Positions 31,552 to 42,057 of a stretch of DNA of 64,000 bases are shown here, piece by piece. This stretch comes from Cydia pomonella. Taxonomy: Eukaryota > Arthropoda > Insecta > Lepidoptera > Tortricidae. Both the position numbers and the translations under genes were made by a program. The stretch covers positions 27,387,204 through 27,451,203 of the forward strand of contig NC_084706.1 in NCBI RefSeq assembly GCF_033807575.1, given 5' to 3'. Below the pieces are notes generated by a model. It did not search any database. It saw only the letters and a list, made by a program, of their open reading frames with translations, and had not been told where the DNA came from. The stretch's first letter is position 1. Each line of letters begins with the position of its first letter.

Positions 31552-31992
31552 TTTTTAGGGTTCCGTAGTTACCTAGGAACCCTTATAGTTTCGCCGTGTC
31601 CGTCTGTCTGTCCGAGGCTTTGCTCCGTGGTCGTTAGTGCTAGAAAACTGAAATTTGGCATGGATATATAAATCAATAAAACCGACAAAGTCGTAGAATA
31701 AAATCTTTTTTTTTTTTAGGGTACCTCCCCTACACGTAAAGTGGGGGTGATTTTTTTTTGCTTCAACCCTACAGTGTGGGATATCGTAGGGGTCTTCAAC
31801 AAACATTTTTTGATAAAGTGAATATATTCGGAGATAATCCCTCCGAAAGAAAAAAAAATGTGTCCCCCCCCCCTCTAACTTTTGAACCATAGCTCAAAAA
31901 AATATGAAAAAAAGTCGTGGAAGTATAGCTTAAGAAAGACATTAAATGAAAACTGTAGCGGACAAAGTTTCCCCTTCATAGTAAAAAGGGGT
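31552..31992 (-). mobile_element. family U element, truncated
   Basis: Starts TTTTTAGGGTTCCGTAGTTA and includes the CTCCGTGGTCGTTAGTGCTA block and a C-run (G-run on the element strand). It stops before the ACCGGCC terminus present at 18268 and 34764. Confidence 0.65.
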
Positions 31993-32529
31993 ACTTATCC
32001 GCTATGTTGAGCTTTTTTAGATTATTTTATTTTAAAGAAATTTACAGCGCCTCGAAATTCGCAAAAACGGCTCAATTGAATTCACTGCAAAAAAGGCGCA
32101 GTATACAAATATGGCAACAAATATCCAAAAAATCAAAACATAGCGGCATTATTATTTCTTCATATTGCAGTTTCCAAAATTTCATAATGATGTGTTGCGT
32201 TTTGAAGGAAGAAACACAGTCGAGAGCGAAACCTCGATTTTAGAGTTTTTTGCGTGGGAATTTTAGTCCGAGCTGCAGTTGTCCTTATCGCACGCACGCA
32301 CTCCCGCCCACCGCAGCGCGACAAAAACATAGCTTCAAAAATTCGAGATATGAAAAGTTGCTCAGCTGGGAATTGCTGTTAAGTATCTCCTCCGAATATC
32401 AGTCCTTTAAGCGGCCACATTAAATCAATCACTTGGAACAAGTAGAAGTAAGCACTGGCCATTAATACTGCCTCCATCTCGGCTGTCTCAAGCATAACCT
32501 AGTATCTAACCAGACATTTACTTGCGTTT
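31993..32529. other. unassigned sequence
   Basis: No supported feature. Confidence 0.4.
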
Positions 32530-32940
32530 CACCTATTTTTAAAATTAAATTTTATTTTTATTGAAATTTATATTTTTGATTCTAATGTTATTTGACTCTC
32601 TAATCTCAATTTTAATTTATTATAATTGTCATTCTAATTTTTTTTTTTTTTTGACATTTAAATTGGCTTTGTTTTTAATTTTACTTATTGATTATCCTGA
32701 TACTAATTGATTTTAATTTTGATCTCATTGCATTGTTAATTTTATTTTTATTTTTATGTATATTTTGATACTGATTCTAATTTCTGATCTTAATTTTAAA
32801 TGTAAATAGGCTTTGTTTTAATTTTTATTGTGTTTTTAATTTTAAGTTAGTTTAAACTTTAATCTAGTAGTAATTTTATTTTGACATGTAAATTGACTTT
32901 ATGAATAAATGAGTATGAGTATGAGTATCGTATGTTTTCA
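32530..32940 (+). mobile_element. T-rich LINE 3' UTR
   Basis: About 400 bp of T/A-rich sequence with repeated ATTTTAATTTT-like words, then AATAAATGAGTATGAGTATG, a polyadenylation-type signal merged with a GAGTAT short tandem tail, as seen at the ends of Jockey-like elements. No coding part remains. Confidence 0.45.
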
Positions 32941-33125
32941 GAGTCACACGAACCAGCCGCCAAAAACCTCTCTGCAAATGGAGTCAGATTAGATAAAGAT
33001 AGTTTATTTAACAAGTAAGCATATTAGGTACAATGCGCTGATCATACAAAACTACACCAGCTCTAACCCTACACCTGGCTGAGAAGATTTAAATCTCTCC
33101 TAACTTTGTATCTTATAACTTTTTG

Positions 33126-33400
33126 ACGACCGGTTTGGCCTAGTGGGTAGTGACCCTGCCTACGAAGCTGATGGTCCCGGGTTCAAATCCTGGTAAGGGC
33201 ATGTATTTGTGTGATGAGCATGGATATTTGTTCCTGAGTCATGGGTGTTTTCTATGTATTTAAGTATTTATAGATATTTATATATTATATATATCGTTGT
33301 CTAAGTACCCTCAATACAAGCCTTATTGAGCTTACTGTGGGACTTAGTCAATTTGTGTAATAATGTCCTATAATATTTATTTTATTTTTTATTTTTAAAA
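33126..33400 (+). mobile_element. SINE A, full length
   Basis: Reference copy: GACGACCGGTTTGGCCTAG head, GGTTCAAATCC B box, body with TTTGTTCCTGAGTCATGG, a TATATATATCGTTGTCTAAG block and the end GTAATAATGTCCTATAATAT plus an AT tail. Confidence 0.85.
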
Positions 33401-34160
33401 ACTAACATGCATTAAATATAAAAATAGAATTTACATTAAAATGGAATAAAAAAAAAACAAACATACAGTAGGTTTTTTCTCATAGAAATTTGATGCAATA
33501 GATTACTAATGCAGGACTTTATCATTGCCAAACAATGATTAAAGCATATTTTTTGCGAACGCTATTTTTTGCCCCTAGGCGTGCGAATTTATTTAAATGT
33601 ATATAACTAAATTAAACATGCACATGTCTAAGGTATTCATGCTTCATTAGTCAAATCAATTACAAAAACGATCGTGTAAAAAAGTCATATTTAAAATATG
33701 TCTTTTGCTAAGTTTTAGTTTTGAACAACCGATTGCCTTAACAATTTATTTTCTTTAAGTATTAAAAGTTAAATATCACCTAGAAGCTGAATTTTATGCA
33801 AATAGTTAATAAAGAATGAAACTCGTATTTCAATTGAAATCTTGGTGAAAGTTTGAGGTTATTTCAGTCCATTAAAATTCAAAACCTATTTAAATAGTAC
33901 TATTATTTTATTTTAAATTCATAACTCCCCGGAGGCTTACGAAATATTAACTGTGCCTATTAAAACGGTTCACTAAGGAGTATTCTGATAGTAATAATAG
34001 GTTATGGATTTATATTTATTTATTAAAACTTTATGGAGAGAACATTATATTTAATAACAGTAATTATAAAAAAGAATAACTTACAAGTAACATACAATTA
34101 GAAAAAAATACACACAAAACAAAAATATCAAAACAAACTACTAGTAACAATGCTAAATAA
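33401..34160. other. unassigned AT-rich sequence
   Basis: No supported gene or repeat. Confidence 0.4.
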
Positions 34161-34606
34161 TGGTACATTACGATACTAGTGTGAAAAGTAGGAAATTCGC
34201 AACAAAACGACCGAATGGAGTATTTTAAAACGACACGAGTTACGAATTACCTTTTCGCACGTGTATTGTACCACGTTTTACAGTACATATGGCCCTTTAA
34301 ATTTTCGACATACGCACGTATTGTGCTAGTTATCACACTAGGGCGGTAAATTAGTACCATATGTGCTGTAATAGTACATTACGATACAAGTGCGCAAAAT
34401 AGGAATATCGAAACGAGTGGCGATAAATTAAAACACGACCAAAGGGAGTGTTTTAAATCGACACGAGTTGCGAATTACCTATTCGCACATGTATCGTACA
34501 ACGTCTTACAGTACATATGGCCCTTTAAATGTTGGACACAGTAACGTAATATGCTAATTTTCGCACTAGTGCGGTAAAGTAGCACCATATGTACCTACTG
34601 TAAACT
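34161..34606. mobile_element. family X foldback, tandem units
   Basis: Two successive units, each with CATTACGATAC, an internal CACGAGTTGCGAATTACC or close variant, and CAGTACATATGGCCCTTTAA. Confidence 0.65.
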
Positions 34607-34763
34607 ATGTTATTCTAAAAGAAATCCGCGAGTTGTACCGGGTGTGCTGTGCGGGTTATAGATTTGATCTGGATTTGTATTTTCTAAAAAATAAAATTCC
34701 TGGGCGAAATGATACAAAGATTTACCCACATTACATGAGTAACCTATATTATAAGTATTATAA

Positions 34764-35455
34764 CGGGCCAAGAGCATGTCGGGCCACGCTCAGTGTAGGG
34801 TTCCGTAGTTACTCTTCCGTCACAATAAGCTAAACTGGAGCTTAAAGTATAGTAAATTGTTAACCAAGGGATGAAACGGTACCTTTCACCCGAGTTAAAC
34901 AAATAAGTAGGCAAATTTGCATAATCAGTACCTAATTAAAGTAAGTCTTTTTACTATGAAGGGAAAACTTTTTGCGATAACTCAAAAACAGCTAAACTGA
35001 TCATGTCCGCTATAGTTTTCATTTAATGTCTTTCTTAAGCTCTACTTTCACGTTTTTTTTCATATTTTTTGGACCTATGGTTCAAAAGTTAGAGGGGGGG
35101 GGGGACACTTTTTTTTTTTCTTTCGGAGCGATTATCTCCGAATATATTCACTTTATCAAAAAATGTTTCTTGAAAACCCCTATTAGTTTTGAAAGACCTT
35201 TCCAACGATACCCCACACTCTAGGGTTGAAGCGAAAAAAAAATTTCACCCCCATTTTACGTGCAGGGGAGGTACTTAAAAAAAAAAATTTTAGATTTTAT
35301 TGTACGACTTTTTCGGCTTTATTGATTTATATATCCATGCCAAATTTCAGCTTTCTAGCACTAACGACCACGGAGCAAAGCCTCGGACAGACAGACAGAC
35401 AGACAGACGGACATCGCGAAACTATAAGGGTTCCAAGTTGACTACGGAACCCTAA
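34764..35455 (+). mobile_element. family U element, full length
   Basis: Second full copy of the 18268 element, from GGGCCAAGAGCATGTCGG to GACTACGGAACCCTAA, with a run of about 11 G and a shorter CAGA array. The two are very similar by eye along the whole length. Confidence 0.7.
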
Positions 35456-35776
35456 TAAATCCTTAAAAAGGAGAATATTACATTTTATTAAAGAATAGAA
35501 AATAGTCAATTCACTTGTAACACGCGAAACAGATATTAAGTGCTCAAAAACATTTGTAACAAAAAAGCACATAAAAAAGAAACTTGAACATCTACATTCA
35601 AAAGAAAGAATTAAAGTAAAAAAGGTTTCATAGAAAAATGATAACGCGAACTCGTAGATTCATGCCTTTTTAGGGTTCCGTTCATCGAAAGGGGAAAACA
35701 GAATCTTTAAAGTATAACACTCACACACTAACTAACACTATTGACCTTCAGGAAAATATATATAATATATAATTTC
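35456..35776. other. unassigned; short V-like scrap
   Basis: TTTTTAGGGTTCCGTTCAT at 35667 is a family V end; the rest is unexplained. Confidence 0.35.
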
Positions 35777-36046
35777 GACGAGCGGTTTGGCCTAGTGGGT
35801 AGTGACCCTGCCTACGAAGCTGATGGTCCTGGGTTCAAATCCTGGTAAGAGCATGTATTCGTGTGATGAGCATGGATATTTGTTCCTGAGTCATGGGTGT
35901 TTTCTATGTATTTAAGTATTTATAAATATTTATATATTATATATATCGTTGTCTAAGTACCCTCAACACAAGCCTTATTGAGCTTACTGTGGGACTAAGT
36001 CAATTTGTGTAATAATGTCCTATAATATATATTTTTTTTTTTTTTT
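35777..36046 (+). mobile_element. SINE A, full length
   Basis: Same structure as 33126-33400, ending in a T-rich tail. Confidence 0.85.
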
Positions 36047-36180
36047 AATTATTTTAAGTAACTTTTACAGACTCATAATTATTGTTAGTATGTACTTATA
36101 GCTATTTCAATGTTTAAATTTATCACTATACAGAATAATTATAAAAATTAAAATATTTACAGTACATATTTATATTACAG

Positions 36181-36317
36181 TTCTTCAAAAAAGGAGTGTA
36201 CAGGTTTTTAAAGCAACGCGCATGTAACACCTCTGGAGTTGCAGGCGTCCATAGGCTACGGTGACTGCTTACCATCAGGCGCGCCGTATGCTTGTTTGCC
36301 ACCGACGTGGTATATAT
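36181..36317 (+). mobile_element. family G LINE, 3' end
   Basis: Begins TTCTTCAAAAAAGGAGTGTA (coding KKGVYRFL in the fuller copies) and ends CCACCGACGTGGTATATATA. About 137 bp of a 5'-truncated insertion. Confidence 0.65.
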
Positions 36318-36412
36318 ATAATATATATATATAAAAATAAAACATATGGTAATACTTTCCTGCATGTGTGCGGGAATGAGCACTTTCCATGCATATGTCG
36401 AGACTTTAAAGA

Positions 36413-36826
36413 GCCATATGTACTGTAAAACGTTGTACGATACACGTGCGAATAGGTAATTCGCAACTCGTGTCAATTTAAAACTCTCCCTTCGGTCGTG
36501 TTTTAATTTGAGCTCCCTTCCCTTGCGCTATGACATGGGGTTAGGTTAGGGTTATTCAGGTATTTAGGGTTCTCAAAGGTTGGCAACGCATAAGTGGCTC
36601 CTCCGATGTTGCTTATGTCCATGGGCGGCGATGACTGCTTCCCATCAGGCGGCTCGTCTGCTCGTTTGCAGCCTATTACATAAAAAAAAAGCTTAGGAAA
36701 AATTTAAAAGTGGAAAAATTACTGTCTTGGGTAAGACTTGAACTCACGGCCTCTGGATGTTGCTGGATGTGGTGTTTTAATATGTCACCACTCGATGCGA
36801 ATTTCCTATTTTTTGCACTAAAGAAA
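36413..36826. mobile_element. family X foldback split by an insertion
   Basis: The left part (36413-36507) and right part (36772-36826) rejoin into a family X unit. Between them is a 264-bp insert bracketed by GTGTTTTAAT. Confidence 0.6.
36508..36771. mobile_element. composite insert with a 10-bp target duplication
   Basis: GTGTTTTAAT at 36498-36507 and 36772-36781 flanks this insert. It comprises a LINE 3' end (ATCAGGCGGCTCGTCTGCTC and a 9-A run, + strand) and a SINE C 3' half (tRNA-like GAGTTCAAGTCTTACCC, - strand). Confidence 0.6.
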
Positions 36827-36931
36827 AATTATGATTAATTATTTCAACATCAAACAAGAAAATAAGTAACAGTCAAAAGCACATAAAAAATTAGCTCAAA
36901 AAAAAAAAGAAACATATCTAAATACATATAT

Positions 36932-37204
36932 TTACAAATAAAAAATGGGGGCTAGCTCGTCGCCCGATGGTAGGGTGCCCAGAAGGCTGGTGGCATTACC
37001 GCGCTGTATGGCGATGCCAATTCGCTGGGCAAGGAAAGAACCAGCCCTCTGGTCACCCGTAGCATCAATGAGACGCTTCGCCAGCTCTCTGAAAATACAA
37101 TGGGCTCCGGGTCCCCAGGGTCCGAGGGTCTCCACCCCAAACGGCTCAAACATACAACCGGAATCAATGGATGCATATTTGCGCCGTTTGAGGCGCTCGG
37201 CTGT
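36932..37204 (-). pseudogene. tail of the restriction-like-endonuclease LINE, copy 3
   Basis: Reads AERLKRRKYASIDSGCMFEP then FGVETLGPWGPGA...QRIGIAIQRGNATSLLGTL and ends ...APIFYL, the same last residues as the 12951 frame (QIFYL). 5'-truncated at about 37204. Confidence 0.65.
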
Positions 37205-37214
37205 TAAATAAATA

Positions 37215-37699
37215 TTCTAGAAATACCTACCAAAGTATATGTATGTAAAAGCTGACAACGTATTTACAGCCCATCTGGTGTTGGAAGTGTCCAGGGTAGC
37301 TAGCTGCCTAGGCCTTGGCTGGTTTAATATCGTTTAGTAAGACATTGTTTTGAAAAGATGTGTCTCGCCGAGTTTTTTGCCGGTCCCAAATTGGGATACT
37401 GTCCTCCAATTGAACGGGTATTTCAATTTATCTATCTAAGAAAATGTTCTGCAAACTGTTATGACAAATCAAATGGGTTCGCTATAAGAATCGCATTCAA
37501 ATTTTAATTCGCAAATTTTAATTCTATGGTGCATGATTTCGGAGATATATAAGAAAACAGGCACAAAAATTCTTATCTCCGAAGCTATTGACGCGTTTAC
37601 TGTGGGTCTTAGTCAATTTGGGTAAGGACGTCCTTTAATATTTATTTATTTGACCTAAAAATATTAGAAAATATAGAAAACAATTAATTATTCAGAAAA
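37215..37699. other. unassigned sequence
   Basis: No supported feature. Confidence 0.4.
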
Positions 37700-37797
37700 T
37701 AAGAGAATAGAGAATGTCTTCTGGCATTAAGTCCGCCATTTGTACTCTTCATGTATTGTGCAATAAAGTTTAAATAAAGAAATGAATAAATAAAATA
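37700..37797 (+). mobile_element. LINE 3' end, family T
   Basis: Stem AATGTC-TTCT-GGCATT (one G-T pair), then AAGTCCGCC, TTGTGCAATAAAG and an AAATA tail. Confidence 0.55.
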
Positions 37798-37861
37798 CAT
37801 TAAAATCTAAAAAATAATAAAGGTACAGCGTTAGTCAAACTTAAGGAAAACAATTACAAAA

Positions 37862-37918
37862 AAATGTATTTACGGAACCCTTGTGCAGCGAATTCGACTC
37901 GCACTGGGCTGTTTTTTC
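37862..37918 (+). mobile_element. family V scrap
   Basis: ACGGAACCCTTGTGC followed by CGACTCGCACTGGGC matches the right end of family V. Confidence 0.4.
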
Positions 37919-38259
37919 AAAGAAACTTGGAAATAAATTTTATTAAGTTATGGCCTTTACAAAGAGGTTCTGTGAAGAACAAATCGAGCTTTGAATAGGA
38001 GCTGCGTGAGAGAATTGTATTTTTAAATATTAAAATGTTCGAGGTGGTGTCAGAAGACTAGTCTTTGATTTCATCATTTTTAAGACTTAACTTCTTTTAG
38101 TGAACGTGAAAGCCTGGTATTCTTCAATTTAAACTTAATACAATACACTTATGAATGTCAAAAACTACGATCGATTTTCAGAGGTGTAGGGTTAGAGCCG
38201 GTGTAGCTTAATTTGACGTTCATAAAAGCATTATAATATATACGTATGCCTACTTGAAT
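37919..38259. other. unassigned sequence
   Basis: A short GTGTAGGGTTAGAGCCGGTG word mirrors one at 33053; nothing else is recognised. Confidence 0.35.
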
Positions 38260-38590
38260 AATAATAGTTATTTACGACACAAGTGCGAAAAATAGGAAAT
38301 TCGTAACGAGTGGCGATAAATTGAAGCACGACCGAAGGGAGTGTTTTAACTCGACACGAGTTGCGACTTACTGTAAAAAATATTTTTCAGTACATATATA
38401 TAGCACATTATGTTACTGTGTCGAAACTTTAAAGAGCCATATGTACTGAAAAACGTTGTACGATACACGTGCGAATAGGTAATTCGCAAGTCGTGTCGAT
38501 TTCAAACACTCCTTTCGGTCGTGTTTTAATTTATCGGCACTCGTTACGAATTTCCTACTTTTCGCACTTGTATCGTAAATAACTATTATT
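38260..38590. mobile_element. family X foldback, complete 331-bp unit
   Basis: Ends AATAATAGTTATTTACGA and the exact inverse, with arms of 80 bases or more (AAGTGCGAAAAATAGGAAAT against the inverse near 38553). The centre holds the CAGTACATATATA and AGCCATATGTACTG modules. No coding capacity, so a MITE. Confidence 0.7.
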
Positions 38591-38690
38591 AGGGTGGCTC
38601 CCATACAAGAGAACTGCGCCTGATTTTGAAACTATATAAAAAAACATCAACAGACTTTCAACGAAAACTATATCGAACCTGATCGAATTT

Positions 38691-39060
38691 TTTTTTATAC
38701 CACGACGGTGGCAAGCAAGCATACGGCCCGCCTGATGGTAAGCAGTCACCGTAGCCTATGGACGCCTGCAACTCCAGAGGTGTTACATGCGCGTTGCCAA
38801 CCCTTTAAAAATCTGTACACTCCTTTTTTGAAGAACCTCATGCTGTAGACCCTCGGGAAAACCTCGGCAGGTAGCTCATTCCACAACCGGAGCGTGCGCG
38901 GGAGGAAGTTCCTCTTAAACCGCACAGTGCGTGACCATTTAGGTTCTAGGGGATGGGGATGAACAATCTGCCGACGGCGGGCGGTGCGGTGATAGAAAGT
39001 AGCCATGGGCATGTCAAACAATTCTTCAGAGCACAGCCCATTGTACAAGCGATTAAGCCA
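38691..39060 (-). pseudogene. family G LINE C-terminus
   Basis: The minus strand reads LYNGLCSEELFDMPMATFYH, HPLEPKWSRTVRFKRNFLPR, LRLWNELPAEVFPRVYSM and FKKGVYRFLKGWQRACNTSG before a stop and a short A tail. This is the end of a CR1/Jockey-like reverse transcriptase. Only the C-terminus survives; upstream codons to 39123 belong to flanking DNA. Confidence 0.75.
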
Positions 39061-39303
39061 TTTTTGAGTTTTTGCAAAAAGTCTATTTTGACAGACGGGT
39101 AACAACGGAACCACACTGAGCATGGCCTGACATGCTCTTAGCCAGTTTTATGGATGTACAAACATTTAACTGTATTTCTATTATAGCGATGTCGTGACCT
39201 AGTAATCAACAATGTAGAACACTCGCTTGCAGTATCGAGAACATTTCCATAATGGGCCAATTTTAGTATGCCTCGCTGCCAAGACTGATTCCGTTTCAGC
39301 TTA

Positions 39304-39766
39304 AGTACCTGGGCGACCGAGCTTTGCTCGGTTATAACTACTTATTGTAATATAGTGATGTATAGGTGATAATCTTAACTAATTTTTTTTACTAAATTAA
39401 ACTTGTCTAAAACAATAACAATAAAAAAATTATATATAAACTTGAACATAAAAAAAAAACATAAGTTAGTCACCGAGCGAGATTCGAACCCGTAACACTC
39501 GTTTAGCAGTCCGCGTCTTAACCCGCTGGACCAGACGGACAGTGGCCGGCAACACGAAATTAGCGACCATATTCTGCGTCGAAAGAAAAACTCATGAAAA
39601 CTCGAAAACACGCGTTTTCCCAAACATAAGACTAATCTAGATCGATTGTTTACCCCCAAAAACCCCCAAAAACCCCCATATACCAAATTTCAGCAAAATC
39701 GTTAGAGCCGTTTCCGAGATCCCGGAAATATATATATACAAGAATTGCTCGTTTAAAGGTATAAGA
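39304..39766 (-). mobile_element. non-autonomous Helitron
   Basis: On the minus strand it begins TCTTATACCTTTAAACGAGC directly after an A, and ends just after a perfect hairpin ACCGAGC-AAA-GCTCGGT (39316-39332). A 5' TC and a 3' subterminal hairpin are Helitron hallmarks, and this 5' end matches a type I know from Lepidoptera. The final CTRR is not clean (CTTA-like). No Rep/helicase frame. A tRNA-like module lies inside. Confidence 0.7.
39470..39545 (-). mobile_element. tRNA-like module inside the Helitron
   Basis: GTCCAGCGGGTTAAGACGCG fits an A box and GGGTTCGAATCTCGC a B box. It may be a nested SINE or a captured tRNA-like segment. A complete tRNA fold is not convincing. Confidence 0.5.
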
Positions 39767-39780
39767 TATACAGTATCGTG

Positions 39781-40281
39781 TAATAATACGGTTGTTTTAT
39801 TGGTTACGGTATTTTGAAACAGTGATTTTATATATAAATACGTACACCTCCAAACACAATGCACACACCACAACAAACCACTACATACTACATAGGTCAC
39901 TAGATAAGTTTTGCAATAGGCAAATATGAAACAAACAGGTGGCCTATCACAACTTTTTAAAACTATATTTCCATACACAATGATTGGCTGGAAATCATTT
40001 ACTTTATTAATCATTTACTTTTTTATTTACTTATTTCATACTTTTTGAGTTTTTGTCGACTTCAAAAATGATGGTATTATGTTAATAATATTCTCCGACT
40101 TATCTCGACGAAAGAACAAAAATAAATTTTTGAATTGATATACTTTATAATCATTGTGATCTCGTCATGATCTGATCATATGATCAACAATGATAATTCC
40201 TTGAGTACTACGGGTAATTTTTAGCAAATCGAGCATTTTTCTCCAAAAGTCTTATTTGGTGAAAAAAACTGCTGTTCAGAT
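39781..40281. other. unassigned sequence
   Basis: No supported feature. Confidence 0.4.
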
Positions 40282-40434
40282 TAAGGATGCCACACGCTAG
40301 AACAGCCCGGGTTTGGGCCGAGGCAACTGACACTTCATTTTCTATAACAGGTGATCGGTGATCATGTGATGCTTTCTAAAGAAAATTATTGTCGGATGCC
40401 TCGGCCCGGGCCGTTCTAGTGTAAGTCATCCTTT
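40282..40434. mobile_element. foldback MITE, 153 bp
   Basis: AAGGATGCCACACGCTAGAA on the left is mirrored by TTCTAGTGTAAGTCATCCTT on the right, with GCCCGGG words in both arms. Confidence 0.65.
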
Positions 40435-40534
40435 ACCCTGTTTTATAAGCCGGTTCTTGTTTTTTTTTTTGGCTATAGCACATAAGGCATGTCAAATAGA
40501 GCAATAATACAAGCATGCAAGCTTCAACCTGGCC

Positions 40535-41163
40535 GTAGCCACCTGGAAGGGAAGGCTGCGCTGGCATCCAAAAATCTCGGTGTGCTCAATAAAGCGAGGC
40601 GATACTTTACTCCGGGGCAAAGACTGCTGCTATATAAATCGCAAGTCAGACCCCATATGGAGTATTGCTGTCACCTTTGGGCAGGAGTACCTGCATGCCA
40701 GCTTGGACTCTTTGACTCAGTCCAAAGGCGCGCTGTGCGAATCGTTGACGATCCCAAACTCACAAGCAGTATTGAACCTTTAAGTCTAAGGAGAGACTTT
40801 GCCTCTTTGTGTGTGTTCTACCGCTTGTACAATGACCTGTGCTCTGACGAATTGTTTGACATGATGCCTACGGCCACTTTCTATCACCGCACCGCTCGCC
40901 GTCGGCAGGGTGTTCATCCTCACACCTTAGAACCTAAATGGTCGCGTACTGTGCGGTTCAAGTGGAATTTCCTCCCGCGGACGCTCCGGCTGTGGAATGA
41001 GCTCCCTTCCGAGGTTTTCCCGAGGGTCTACAGTATGGGGTCCTTCAAAAAAGGAGTGTACAGGTTTTTACCAACTCTGGAGTTGCAGGCGTCCATAGGC
41101 TGCGGTGACTGCTTACCATCAGGCGGGCCGTATGCTTGTTTGCCACCGTAGTGGTATAAAAAA
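40535..41163 (+). pseudogene. family G LINE, longest C-terminal copy
   Basis: A frame from 40489 stays open to 41151; the LINE part starts near HLEGKAALASKNLGVLNKAR. It continues FTPGQRLLLYKSQVRPHMEY (typical of the RT thumb end in CR1/Jockey-like elements), SVQRRAVRIVDDP, LYNDLCSDELFD, RTVRFKWNFLPRTLRLWNEL and GSFKKGVYRFL. A deletion of about 25 bases near 41070, relative to the 38691 copy, shifts the last 30 codons into a nonsense tail. The first 15 or so codons are flanking DNA. No RT catalytic domain is included. Confidence 0.75.
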
Positions 41164-41384
41164 AACCTTTATCGGTCAAAATTGCGGGCGGGGTATTAAA
41201 AATCATAAATTCTCTTTATGCCCTCGGCGGGAAAAAGGGCTTTTTAATGAAAGTTCAGGACCCTTTTGCTTTGCCGTTTCGCGAGTCATATTTTCATATT
41301 TAGTTTTGTCGTTGTGCGAAATGAGTTTCCTTGTTTAGGAGGGAAAGTATAATGACGTAGTCATCCTTACGCAGAGAAAATGAT

Positions 41385-41465
41385 ATTTTCATTTATAAAT
41401 ATTTACAATTCTCCATAATTTTTTAGTTTGTTATGGACACAATGAAAAACTAGGTTTATAGGATT
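41385..41465. repeat. family N repeat, copy 2
   Basis: Resembles 31085-31200 (TCTCCATAATTTTTTAG, ACTAGGTTTATAGG). Confidence 0.4.
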
Positions 41466-41636
41466 TCCTTTTTTTTTAACATGTGCAAAAATTACAAGTT
41501 TTAATTTTTTTTTTGTTTGTACTAATAGTGTGTATTAGCTTATATACCGAATTTCCGCTTTTTAAGACTTTCCCTAAGAGTTTTGATAATCATTAGTGTG
41601 TAAGTCAGTGACGATTTTTATTAGATGTCTATATTT

Positions 41637-42057
41637 TTTTTATACCACGTCGGTGGTAAACAAGCATACCTGATGGTAAGCAGTAACCGTAGCCTATGGA
41701 CGCCTGCGACACCAGAGATATTACATGCGCATTAAAAACCTGTACACTCCTTTTTTGAAAAACTTCATACTGACGACCGGTTTGGCCTAGTGGGTAGTGA
41801 CCTTGCCCACGAAGCTGATGGTCCCGGGTTCAAATCCTGGTAAGGGCATTTATTCGTGTGATGAGCATGGATATTTGTTCCTGAGTCATGGGTGTGTTCT
41901 ATGTATTTAAGTATTTATAAATATTTATACATTATATATATCGTTGTCTAAGTACCCTCAACACAAGCCTTATTGAGCTTACTGTGGGACTTAGTCAATT
42001 TGTGTAATAATGTCCTATAATATTTATTTATTTATTTATTAGCCCCTCAGGAAAACT
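41637..42057 (-). pseudogene. family G LINE 3' end, split by SINE A
   Basis: 41637-41771 is a minus-strand family G tail broken at CTTCATAC; it resumes at about 42040 with CCCCTCAGGAAAAC, matching the next codons in the 53437 copy. The insert between is SINE A (41772-42039). Confidence 0.65.
41772..42039 (+). mobile_element. SINE A, full length, nested in LINE G
   Basis: Full head and body; the tail is a TTTA repeat. Its position inside the LINE remnant shows it arrived later. Confidence 0.85.

Noticed and set aside
40489..40534. First 15 codons of the frame ending at 41151 as LINE coding sequence
   Set aside because: Similarity to LINE proteins starts only near HLEGKA; the upstream codons are flanking DNA that happens to be open.
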